Shown here: in pieces, positions 27,853 through 34,665 of the stretch | How the letters are laid out: each line of letters opens with the position of its first letter | Numbering within the stretch: the first letter of the stretch is position 1 | Origin: JAHJQZ01 sp963676075 | GTDB lineage: Bacteria > Pseudomonadota > Alphaproteobacteria > Rhizobiales > Devosiaceae | Length of the DNA stretch: 64,000 nt | Assembly: GCA_963676075.2 (NCBI GenBank) | Contig: CAXXNZ010000013.1 | Coordinates: forward strand, 62,001 to 126,000 | Direction: 5' to 3' | Made by a program: the position numbers and the translations under genes | Notes under the pieces: generated by a model | What the model saw: the letters and a program-made list of their open reading frames with translations, nothing else | Told to the model about the DNA's origin: nothing | The model's database searches: none

Positions 27853-29055
27853 TCAGGATACGGAAGCGCCGACGGCTTCGACGATCTTGCGCGCAGCGTC
27901 GTCGAGGTCATCGGCCGGGATGACATTGAGGCCGGAGTCGGACAGGATCTTCTTGCCTTCCTCGACGCGTGTGCCTTCGAGGCGGACAACAAGCGGCACT
28001 TCGAGCCCGACTTCCTTGACCGCGGCGATAACACCCTCAGCGATGACATCGCAGCGCATGATGCCACCGAAGATGTTGACCAGAATGCCTTTGACGTTCG
28101 GGTCGGCGGTGATGATCTTGAACGCCGCCGTGACCTTCTCGGTCGAGGCGCCGCCACCGACATCAAGGAAGTTCGCCGGCTCGGCTCCGTACAGCTTGAT
28201 GATGTCCATGGTCGCCATGGCGAGGCCTGCGCCATTGACCATGCAGCCGATGGTGCCATCAAGGGCGATATAGGCGAGGTCCCACTTGGACGCCTCGATT
28301 TCCTTCTCGTCCTCTTCGGTTACGTCGCGCATCTCGGCGACATCGGGGTGACGGAACAGGGCGTTGTTGTCGAAGGAGACCTTGGCGTCGAGGACGCGCA
28401 GGTGCCCGTCGGCCATGACGATCAGCGGGTTCACTTCGAGAAGGCTCATGTCCTTGTCGGTGAAGGCCCTGTAAAGCGCCGGGAACAAGAGCTTGCCGTC
28501 ATCGGCGGCGACGCCGTCGAGTTCGAAGGCGGCATTGAGCTTGTCGATGTCGATGCCGGTGACGCCGGTGATCGGGTCGATGCCGACGGTGACGATTTTT
28601 TCGGGCGTCTCGGCGGCAACGGTCTCGATGTCCATGCCACCCTCTGTCGAGGCGACAAAGCTCACCCGTCCATTCGAGCGGTCGACCAGGATCGACAAAT
28701 AAAGCTCGCGGGCGATGTCGGCGCCGTCTTCGATATAAAGGCGGTTGACCTGCTTGCCTGCCGGACCGGTCTGTTTGGTGACCAGCGTGTTGCCGAGCAT
28801 CTCGGAGGCGTTGGCAACGACCTCCTCAATCGATTTGGCAAGGCGCACGCCGCCCTTGGCGGCCGGGGACAGTTCCTTGAACTTGCCCTTGCCACGGCCA
28901 CCGGCGTGGATCTGCGATTTGACCACATAGAGCGGACCGGGCAGCTCTTTTGCTGCCTTTTCCGCATCCTCGGGCTTGAAAATCGCCACGCCTTCGGCGA
29001 CCGGGGCGCCGTAGGTTTTCAGAAGCGCCTTGGCCTGGTGCTCGTGAATGTTCAT
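27853..29055 (-). CDS. sucC: Succinyl-CoA synthetase, beta subunit
   Basis: ATP-grasp subunit of succinyl-CoA synthetase, 400 aa. The start MNIHEHQAKALLKTYGAPV is the classic family N-terminus; GGRGKGKFKE is the nucleotide-binding loop, and GGIMRCDVIAEGVI near the C-terminus is the conserved power-helix region. It lies 46 bases after mdh in one transcription direction. Confidence 0.96.
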   Translation of the reverse strand: MNIHEHQAKALLKTYGAPVAEGVAIFKPEDAEKAAKELPGPLYVVKSQIHAGGRGKGKFKELSPAAKGGVRLAKSIEEVVANASEMLGNTLVTKQTGPAGKQVNRLYIEDGADIARELYLSILVDRSNGRVSFVASTEGGMDIETVAAETPEKIVTVGIDPITGVTGIDIDKLNAAFELDGVAADDGKLLFPALYRAFTDKDMSLLEVNPLIVMADGHLRVLDAKVSFDNNALFRHPDVAEMRDVTEEDEKEIEASKWDLAYIALDGTIGCMVNGAGLAMATMDIIKLYGAEPANFLDVGGGASTEKVTAAFKIITADPNVKGILVNIFGGIMRCDVIAEGVIAAVKEVGLEVPLVVRLEGTRVEEGKKILSDSGLNVIPADDLDDAARKIVEAVGASVS

Positions 29056-29101
29056 CGGCTCGCCTCCTTGGGCGCTCTAAAAGGTCTTGGTCGCGCTGAC
29101 G

Positions 29102-30064
29102 TCAGGCCAGCTTGGGTGCGATCTTCTTGCAGGCCTCGACGAGACCTTCAACCGCGGCGACCGACTTGTCGAACGCTTTCTTCTCCGAGGCGCTCAACGA
29201 GATTTCAATGACTTTCTCGGCACCGCCGGCGCCGATGATGATCGGGGCACCAACATACATGTCCTTGACGCCGAACTCACCCGAAAGGTGGGCGGCGGCG
29301 GGCATGACGCGCTTCTTGTCCTTGAGATAGCTTTCGGCCATGGCAATCGCCGAGGCCGCAGGCGCGTAAAAGGCCGAGCCGGTCTTCAACAGACCGACGA
29401 TTTCGGCGCCGCCGTCACGGGTGCGCTGAATGATCTCGTCGAGCTTTTCCTTGCTGAGCCAGCCCATCTTGACGACGTCGGTCAGCGGGATGCCGGCGAC
29501 GGTCGAATAGCGGGCCAGCGGCACCATGGAATCGCCGTGTCCGCCGAGAACGAAGGCGGTGACATCCTCGATCGACACGCCGAGTTCGTCGGCGATGAAA
29601 TGGCGGAAACGCGAGCTGTCGAGCACGCCGGCCATGCCGACGACCTTGTTGGCCGGCAGGCCGGAGAAGCGCTGCAGGGCCCAGACCATGGCGTCGAGCG
29701 GGTTGGTGATGCAGATGACGAAAGCGTCGGGCGCATACTTTGCGATGCCGGCGCCGACCTGCTCCATGACCTTGAGGTTGATTTCAAGCAGGTCGTCGCG
29801 GCTCATGCCCGGCTTGCGCGGCACACCGGCGGTGACGATCACCACATTGGCGCCTGCGATGTCCTTGTATTCGGAGGTGCCCTTCATCGTCGCATCGAAC
29901 CCTTCGACCGCGCCGGACTGCGCCAGATCGAGGGCCTTGCCCTGCGGCGTGCCGTCGACGATGTCGAACAAGGTGATGTCGCCAAGATCCTTGAGCGCCG
30001 CGAGGTGCGCCAGAGTTCCCCCGATCTGTCCCGCGCCGATCAGAGCGATTTTGGTCTTCGCCAT
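29102..30064 (-). CDS. mdh: Malate dehydrogenase (NAD), LDH-like type
   Basis: Oxidises malate to oxaloacetate. It is 320 aa, the length of the lactate-dehydrogenase-like MDH of alphaproteobacteria. NAD binding is by GAGQIGGTLAHLA; catalytic Arg and Asp lie in VAGVPRKPGMSRDDLL and NPLDAMVWA; the active His is in GGHGDSMVPL. It heads mdh-sucCD-odhAB, the usual order in Hyphomicrobiales, and its control region holds two palindromes shared with other operons. Confidence 0.96.
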   Translation of the reverse strand: MAKTKIALIGAGQIGGTLAHLAALKDLGDITLFDIVDGTPQGKALDLAQSGAVEGFDATMKGTSEYKDIAGANVVIVTAGVPRKPGMSRDDLLEINLKVMEQVGAGIAKYAPDAFVICITNPLDAMVWALQRFSGLPANKVVGMAGVLDSSRFRHFIADELGVSIEDVTAFVLGGHGDSMVPLARYSTVAGIPLTDVVKMGWLSKEKLDEIIQRTRDGGAEIVGLLKTGSAFYAPAASAIAMAESYLKDKKRVMPAAAHLSGEFGVKDMYVGAPIIIGAGGAEKVIEISLSASEKKAFDKSVAAVEGLVEACKKIAPKLA

Positions 30065-30127
30065 GTGTTTGTTCCGCTTTTGCTAATGTGTTGGCCGGTT
30101 TGCGCACTCCTTAACGCCAGCGGCATT

Positions 30128-30148
30128 TTGGCGCAAGTGGTGCGGCAA
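30128..30148. promoter_or_regulatory. Palindrome TTGNCGCA-N5-TGCGNCAA upstream of mdh
   Basis: TTGGCGCA and TGCGGCAA are separated by AGTGG; with the flanking bases the arms extend to ten positions, nine of them pairing (30126-30150). It is 64 bases before the mdh start and has the same core and 5-base spacer as the odhA site at 26802-26822. The next palindrome (30153-30168) begins four bases away. Confidence 0.5.
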
Positions 30149-30152
30149 AATA

Positions 30153-30168
30153 TTGCATACGTATGCAG
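30153..30168. promoter_or_regulatory. Palindrome TTGCAT-N4-ATGCA upstream of mdh
   Basis: Contains the perfect 14-base palindrome TGCATACGTATGCA (30154-30167), 90 bases before the mdh start. It matches the pattern seen upstream of sdhC and atpH. Central TACGTA symmetry resembles sites of dimeric helix-turn-helix regulators such as some GntR proteins, but I cannot name the regulator. Confidence 0.55.
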
Positions 30169-30192
30169 TACTTGTCGCCAGAAGCAGGTAGG

Positions 30193-31308
30193 TCAGGTGG
30201 AATCTGCGGAGATCCTGCCGGCGAGATAATCCTCGGACTGCATTTCGGTGAGCCGCGACAGTGTGCGCTGGAACTCGAAGGCCGTCCTGTCGTCGTCGGC
30301 CAGTTGATCGAGCGGTGCGGCGAACCCCGCCGCCAGTGTCGCGCGGCGGTCATAAAGCGTGTCGATCAGAAGGATCAGCCGTTTGGCAGCATCGGAGCGC
30401 GTTCGTTCGAGCCTGGGAATGTCGTCGATGACGATGGAATGGAAGCTCTCGGCGATTCTGAGGTAGTCGCGCGCACCCAATGGGGCTTCACAGAGATCGG
30501 CAAAGGAAAACCGCGCCACCCCCATGGCCTCTTGCGGCACGGTGATGGCGCGGCCGAGCGAGAACACTTCGCCCGGATGCCCATCTTGGCCGCCCGTCAG
30601 CACCTGCCACATCTCGTCCATCAAAACCCGAGTCGTCGCGGCTGGGCCGAAGGCGAAAACCTTCCGCCCGGCCAGTTTGAGATGACGGTAATCTGTCGCC
30701 GCCTTGAGTTCGAAGACGTGTGTTTTCTGCTTCAGCAGGTCGATGAAGGGCAGGACGAGCTGGCGGTTGAGCCCGTCCTTGTAGAGCTCGTCAGGTGCGA
30801 CGTTGGAGGTGGCGACCAGCGTCACCCCGCCGGCGAATAGCGCCTCGAACAAACGCCCGAGCAGCATGGCATTGGTGATGTCGTTGACGTGGAACTCGTC
30901 AAGGCACAACAGCCGGGTTTCGGCGATGATCGGCTTGGTGACGAACGGGATCGGATCGCGCCGCCCCTTGTCGTCGGCGCTCTTGACGCGGAACACGGCG
31001 ATCTCGCGATGCACCTCGTCCATGAATTCATGGAAATGCACCCGTCGCTTGCGGGCGATGCGCGTCTCGTCGCAGAACAGGTCCATCAGCATGGTCTTGC
31101 CGCGTCCGACCGCGCCAAAGACATAGGCGCCGGGCACATCGGCCCGGCGCGAGAACAAAGAGCGTTTGCCGTCGGATGATTCAAGCTCTCCGGCGATGCC
31201 GGCAAGGATGCCGGCCGCCTCGGCCTGGGCAGCGTCCGGCGTCAACACGCCGGACTGGACCAGCGCCTGATACGCTAGGTCGATGGGGTGAGGCGTTTTT
31301 GCCGCCAT
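30193..31308 (-). CDS. zapE: Cell division ATPase ZapE (AFG1-like)
   Basis: AFG1-family P-loop ATPase that, in E. coli, acts at the Z ring; the mitochondrial relative helps turn over respiratory subunits. It is 371 aa. Walker A is GAVGRGKTMLMDLF, Walker B is RLLCLDEFHVND, and the sensor region TLVATSNVAPDELYKDGLNR is typical. I chose the ATG at 31308 (MAAKTPHPIDLAYQAL); upstream sequence overlaps the lipoprotein gene. AAAAGGA directly abuts the start, an unusually short spacing. Its stop lies 128 bases before the mdh start codon on the same strand. Confidence 0.92.
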   Translation of the reverse strand: MAAKTPHPIDLAYQALVQSGVLTPDAAQAEAAGILAGIAGELESSDGKRSLFSRRADVPGAYVFGAVGRGKTMLMDLFCDETRIARKRRVHFHEFMDEVHREIAVFRVKSADDKGRRDPIPFVTKPIIAETRLLCLDEFHVNDITNAMLLGRLFEALFAGGVTLVATSNVAPDELYKDGLNRQLVLPFIDLLKQKTHVFELKAATDYRHLKLAGRKVFAFGPAATTRVLMDEMWQVLTGGQDGHPGEVFSLGRAITVPQEAMGVARFSFADLCEAPLGARDYLRIAESFHSIVIDDIPRLERTRSDAAKRLILLIDTLYDRRATLAAGFAAPLDQLADDDRTAFEFQRTLSRLTEMQSEDYLAGRISADST

Positions 31309-31319
31309 TCCTTTTGGGA

Positions 31320-31964
31320 CTAACCCGCCATGGAGACGGCGATGCCGCCCGCCAGCGTCCCTAGGAACCGGTTGCCGCTCAACAGCAGCGAACCGATGAT
31401 GGCGCCGTTGTCGTCGTAAAGCTGAACCTGAGTACCTGCCAGCTGCCAGGACGAAACGCGCGCCAGCGGGGCAATGGCGCAGCCCGGCGTTGAGGCGCGG
31501 TAGCGCTTGGTGCCGGTCTTGATGGTCTGGGTCAGGTTGAGCCGGCAACGATCGGCTCCGGCGACGACGTTCCAGGCGCCAAGCAGCTTGGTCGCGGTCA
31601 GCGGGCCCGATAGGTCGCGGCCATCGGCGGTCAGCGTCGAACCGGCGCCGACATCGTCGAGGCTGACGAAGGAACCGTCGGCATTGGCCGTCTGGGTGGC
31701 GCCAACCATGCCTGGGTCGCCCGTGGCTAGGCCAGGATCGGTCAGACCGCCGGGTTGTGCTGTTGTAATGGTGCCGTCGGCAGCGCCGATCGGCGGGAGG
31801 GCCTGGCTCTGCACGCTCGAACTGGCGACCGGGTTGACGCTGCTGGCAGCTTGCGGGCGGCTTGAGTTCATGCCGCCGAAACGGGTCGACGAACAGCCGG
31901 ACAGCGCCACGCCGAGAACCAGCGCAGCGACCACATAGTGTTGAGGTCTCATCGACCTGATCAT
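31320..31964 (-). CDS. Outer-membrane lipoprotein, Omp19/AprI-inhibitor family
   Basis: About 214 aa. The N-terminus has a lipoprotein signal with lipobox ALSGC; a long Ser/Ala/Pro-rich linker follows, then a C-terminal protease-inhibitor (Inh) beta-barrel (LLGAWNVVAGADRCRLNLTQT ... LYDDNGAIIGSLLLSGNRFLGTLAGG). The layout matches Brucella Omp19, an outer-membrane lipoprotein that inhibits proteases. The start is MIRSMRPQHY at 31964, or a nearby ATG. It lies 11 bases upstream of zapE. Confidence 0.8.
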   Translation of the reverse strand: MIRSMRPQHYVVAALVLGVALSGCSSTRFGGMNSSRPQAASSVNPVASSSVQSQALPPIGAADGTITTAQPGGLTDPGLATGDPGMVGATQTANADGSFVSLDDVGAGSTLTADGRDLSGPLTATKLLGAWNVVAGADRCRLNLTQTIKTGTKRYRASTPGCAIAPLARVSSWQLAGTQVQLYDDNGAIIGSLLLSGNRFLGTLAGGIAVSMAG

Positions 31965-32138
31965 GAACGTCTCCACATTGACCGGCCCCCGCCGCTCGCG
32001 GGCTTATACCTAAAATACCTGCGACGGTTCAATGCATACGCGGCTCAAAAGCCGCCAAAACCCGTTTAGGCACTGCCAATGTGGCAGGTTTGCGGTGCTT
32101 TTCAGCCAAGGCGCCTTCGCTCAGGGCCGAACAGGCGC

Positions 32139-32366
32139 TCAATCCCTGGCGCGCATGTCCGCGAGCAGGGAATTGGCCAGGAGCCTGGCATCATCGGCTT
32201 CGGCCTCGGGAACCTGGATGGCGATCTTGCCTGTGAGCCCACGAATGCCGGGCAGGCCAGGCAGCTCCATGTCGGCATCGAGCGGATGAAGACCATAGGC
32301 CTTGAGCGCGGAGACGAGCGCTCGGGCTTCGGAACGGTCTTCGAGTTCGGCAATGGTTTCGAACAT
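32139..32366 (-). CDS. DUF2007-family small protein
   Basis: 75 aa, beginning MFETIAELEDRSEARALVSALKAYG and containing the GLTGKIAIQVPEAEADDARLL block typical of DUF2007 putative signal-transducing proteins, which resemble a GlnB-like ferredoxin fold. I start it at the ATG at 32366, with GAGAG just upstream; the longer frame is unlike the family. The role is unknown. Confidence 0.72.
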   Translation of the reverse strand: MFETIAELEDRSEARALVSALKAYGLHPLDADMELPGLPGIRGLTGKIAIQVPEAEADDARLLANSLLADMRARD

Positions 32367-32505
32367 CTCTCGCCCACTCCCTCGCGTCGACAGGCCGTCG
32401 CGAGGAAAGCAGGCGGATGATGTGATGGCAAGCAAACGTTTGTGGCCGCGGTCTCGAACTGGAGACTCTCCGGCCATTTTCTTGAAAACGTTCTGCCTTT
32501 TTTAA

Positions 32506-32856
32506 TCAGGAGGCGGAGAGCGAGTCGAAGGCGTCGAGCGCTTCGGCGCCGTAGATATTGGACGGTCCGCCGCCCATGTAGACGGCGACGCCGATCATCT
32601 CGAGCACTTCTTCGCGGGTGGCGCCATATTTGATCGCCGCCTTGGCGTGATAGGCAAGGCAGCCGTCGCAACGGATGGCGATGCCGATGGCCATGCACAT
32701 CAGTTCCTTGGTCTTGGAATCGAGTGCGCCGTCCTTGGACGCTGCCTGATCGAGCGCACGGAACGCTGCCATCACGTCGGGATTACCGTCGCGCAGCTTC
32801 ATGCCGCGCTTGTTGAGGGTCTTGATGAAGTCGGGCCAGTCGATGTCTTGAGCCAT
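32506..32856 (-). CDS. Carboxymuconolactone decarboxylase/AhpD-family protein, copy 1
   Basis: 116 aa. The CxxC...H motif of AhpD-like peroxidase partners is present: Cys63, Cys66 and His70 (IRCDGCLAYHA), together with KTKELMCMAIGIA and GATREEVLEMIGVAVYMGGGP. It is therefore probably a thiol-dependent redox protein. The ATG at 32856 has AAAGGA 8 bases upstream. About 60% of residues match the neighbouring copy at 33161-33514 by eye, so the two are tandem paralogues. Confidence 0.86.
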   Translation of the reverse strand: MAQDIDWPDFIKTLNKRGMKLRDGNPDVMAAFRALDQAASKDGALDSKTKELMCMAIGIAIRCDGCLAYHAKAAIKYGATREEVLEMIGVAVYMGGGPSNIYGAEALDAFDSLSAS

Positions 32857-32870
32857 TGAAGATATCCTTT

Positions 32871-32887
32871 CATGCGAATGTTCGCAT
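32871..32887. promoter_or_regulatory. Palindrome just upstream of AhpD-like copy 1
   Basis: ATGCGAA-TG-TTCGCAT (32872-32887), 7-base arms, lies beside the AAAGGA ribosome binding site. Copy 2 has the related CATGCG-CC-CGCATG (33522-33535) in the same position. It could be an operator or an mRNA hairpin beside the ribosome binding site. Confidence 0.45.
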
Positions 32888-32995
32888 ATAGAGATAGGCA
32901 AGACGGGCTCTCCATGACAGAGGTCAAGTTGCCGCTGCAGTCAGCGCATATGAGATGTGCATTGTTTGCAAGGCCTTCCGTTGCGCCGAAGCATC

Positions 32996-33040
32996 GCTGA
33001 GCTGAGCTGAGCTGAGCTGAGCTGAGCTGAGCTGAGCTGA
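32996..33040. repeat. Pentanucleotide microsatellite (GCTGA)9
   Basis: Nine perfect GCTGA units, 45 bases, 140 bases upstream of AhpD-like copy 1. Each unit contains the self-complementary AGCT. Such tracts change length by slipped-strand mispairing, and a 5-base unit shifts helical phase by about half a turn. Confidence 0.95.
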
Positions 33041-33160
33041 GGTGGGGCAGCAGCGCTTTGCCTGGGAGCGACGCCGTCCGGCGGGCGGCCCTTGGCCATC
33101 GGGACGACGTGATACATGCGAAAAGGCGTGTGCGCCTTCCCGCATGCCAGAGCGCGGGTG

Positions 33161-33514
33161 TCAGGCCGCCGACAGGCCGTCAAATGCCGAAAGGGCCATC
33201 GCGCCATAGACCACGGACGGTCCGCCGCCCATATAGATCGCCACGCCGATCATTTCGAGCACTTCCTCGCGGGTGGCGCCGTGCTTGGCCGCCGCCTTGG
33301 CGTGGAAGGCGAGGCAACCCTCGCAGTGAACGGAAATGCCGATAGCAAGGCAGATCAGTTCCTTGGTTTTGGGGGAGAGGGCGCCATCTTTGGACGCGGC
33401 CTGATCGATGCCGTGAAATGCCTTCATGATGTCGGGATTGCCTGCGGCGAGCGCGCCGTTGCGCGCGGTCAGGGTGCCAAGCAGTTCGGGCCAGTTGGTG
33501 TCAGTCACTTTCAT
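33161..33514 (-). CDS. Carboxymuconolactone decarboxylase/AhpD-family protein, copy 2
   Basis: 117 aa, paralogue of the 32506-32856 gene. Cys64, Cys67 and His71 (VHCEGCLAFHA) form the AhpD-type redox motif. ATG at 33514 with AAAGGAC immediately upstream. It lies between the sdh operon and copy 1, all on the minus strand. The partner peroxidase is not in the window. Confidence 0.86.
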   Translation of the reverse strand: MKVTDTNWPELLGTLTARNGALAAGNPDIMKAFHGIDQAASKDGALSPKTKELICLAIGISVHCEGCLAFHAKAAAKHGATREEVLEMIGVAIYMGGGPSVVYGAMALSAFDGLSAA

Positions 33515-33521
33515 GTCCTTT

Positions 33522-33535
33522 CATGCGCCCGCATG
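33522..33535. promoter_or_regulatory. Palindrome just upstream of AhpD-like copy 2
   Basis: CATGCG-CC-CGCATG, 6-base arms, 8 bases before the start codon. The flank TCCTTTCATGCG is identical at copy 1, so the control regions were duplicated with the genes and the palindrome was kept. Confidence 0.45.
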
Positions 33536-33690
33536 TGCCGAAACGGGTGTGACGACGGCTCTGCCGCGGCCACACCTCTCAGTCCATCGGCTCAAAGGGC
33601 GATGAAAAATCTTCTCATTTTTCTTACGGGAACGCCATTGCGCGCACTGTCGCAAGGCCTTCTGACATGTCCCGAAGCGTCCGCGCAGGA

Positions 33691-33798
33691 GTGCTGCCGG
33701 CAAAAGTGGTCAATACGTTTGCGGTTCGGCAGCACGACCACCGGAAAAAGCGAACGCTAGACGCGACGCTCGACCATCATCTTCTTGATCTCGGCGCC
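33691..33798 (-). pseudogene. Orphan second copy of the sdhB 3' end with its downstream flank
   Basis: On the minus strand, 33798-33757 reads GAEIKKMMVERRV then TAG, identical to the SdhB C-terminus from AEIKK onward, followed by flanking DNA similar to that after the true stop. All base differences in the twelve shared codons AEIKKMMVERRV are synonymous, so this tail once belonged to an intact, diverged sdhB. It has no start codon or remainder of the gene. Confidence 0.8.
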
Positions 33799-33810
33799 CG
33801 AGCACTGCCA

Positions 33811-33833
33811 GCAAAAGTGGCTCCCACTTTTGC
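33811..33833. repeat. Palindromic hairpin downstream of sdhB
   Basis: A perfect inverted repeat, GCAAAAGTGG-CTC-CCACTTTTGC, with 10-base arms, 33 bases after the sdhB stop. It may end the sdh transcript, although no T-run follows on the minus strand. The matching place in the duplicated block keeps only GCAAA...TTTGC, so that copy has decayed. Confidence 0.7.
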
Positions 33834-33865
33834 GGTTCGGCAATGCGACCATAGAAAAGCGATCG

Positions 33866-34641
33866 CTAGACCCTGCGTTCCACCATCATCTTCTTGATTT
33901 CCGCGATCGCCTTGGCCGGGTTCAATCCCTTGGGGCAGGTGTTGGCGCAGTTCATGATGGTGTGGCAGCGATAGAGCCGGAACGGGTCCTCGAGATTGTC
34001 GAGACGTTCGCCAGTCGCTTCGTCGCGGCTGTCGATCAGCCAGCGATAGGCCTGCAGCAACACGGCCGGGCCGAGATAGCGCTCGCCGTTCCACCAGTAG
34101 GACGGGCACGAGGTCGAGCAGCAGGCGCAAAGAATGCACTCGTACAATCCGTCGAGCTTTTCGCGGTCTTCGTGGCTCTGCAGCCATTCGGTGCCCGGCT
34201 CGGGCGTCTTGGTCTGGAGCCAGGGTTCGATCGAGCGGTGCTGGGCATAGAAGGTGTTGAGGTCGGGCACCAGGTCCTTGACCACCGGCAGATGCGGCAG
34301 CGGATAGACCTTGATGACCCGGACACATCCTCGATGGCCTTGGTGCAGGCCAGCGTGTTGAGCCCGCCGATGTTCATGGCGCAGGATCCGCAAACGCCTT
34401 CGCGGCAGGACCGGCGCAGCGTCAGGGTCGGGTCGACCTTGTTCTTGATCCACAACAGGGCGTCGAGGATCATCGGTCCGCAATCGTCGAGATCGACGAA
34501 GAAGGTGTCGAGGCGCGGGTTGTCGCCGCTGTCCGGATCGTAGCGGTAGACCGCAAATTCGCGCACGTTCTTGGCGTCCGGCTTGGACCAGGTCTTGCCC
34601 GTCTTGATCCGGGAGTTCTTGGGAAGGCGAAATTCAACCAT
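33866..34641 (-). pseudogene. sdhB: Succinate dehydrogenase iron-sulfur subunit, frameshifted
   Basis: Electron-transfer subunit between SdhA flavin and quinone. The N-terminal part (from MVEFRLPKNS at 34641) has the [2Fe-2S] motif CREGVCGSCAM. The C-terminal part has CILCACCSTSCPSYWW and CANTCPKGLNP for the [4Fe-4S] and [3Fe-4S] clusters. The two halves are in different frames: at 34318-34320 a run of three C (three G on the coding strand) should be four, giving EDVSGVIKVYPLP. With one base added, the product is 258 aa, the normal length. Since the gene should be needed for respiration, a sequencing error is at least as likely as a real mutation. Confidence 0.9.
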
Positions 34642-34665
34642 TCTGCGTTGTCCCTTTTGCCCGCA

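Larger units (their letters stand above)
32857..33160. other. Intergenic region between the two AhpD-like genes
   Basis: It holds, from the copy 1 side, a 17-base near-palindrome (32871-32887), a stretch without recognisable signals, and a GCTGA x9 microsatellite (32996-33040). Short open frames cross the microsatellite on the minus strand, but they have no ribosome binding site and no recognisable protein. Confidence 0.5.
33536..33865. other. Intergenic region downstream of sdhB
   Basis: It holds a short AT-rich inverted repeat (GAAAAAT/ATTTTTC, 33604-33623), then a duplicated block that contains a second copy of the last codons of sdhB (33757-33798). No complete gene is visible. Confidence 0.5.

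Noticed and set aside
32031..32042. TGCATACG upstream of the Omp19-like gene as an operator
   Set aside because: Only a half-site is present; the second arm is absent.
32924..33207. Small frames across the GCTGA repeat, which translate as a Ser-Ala-Gln-Leu repeat
   Set aside because: No start signal, no similarity, and the repeat would shift frame at every length change; not supported as a gene.
33777..34328. A frame through the C-terminal half of sdhB and the duplicated tail
   Set aside because: It is a shifted reading of sdhB and the repeat; the true SdhB residues are in the other frames.
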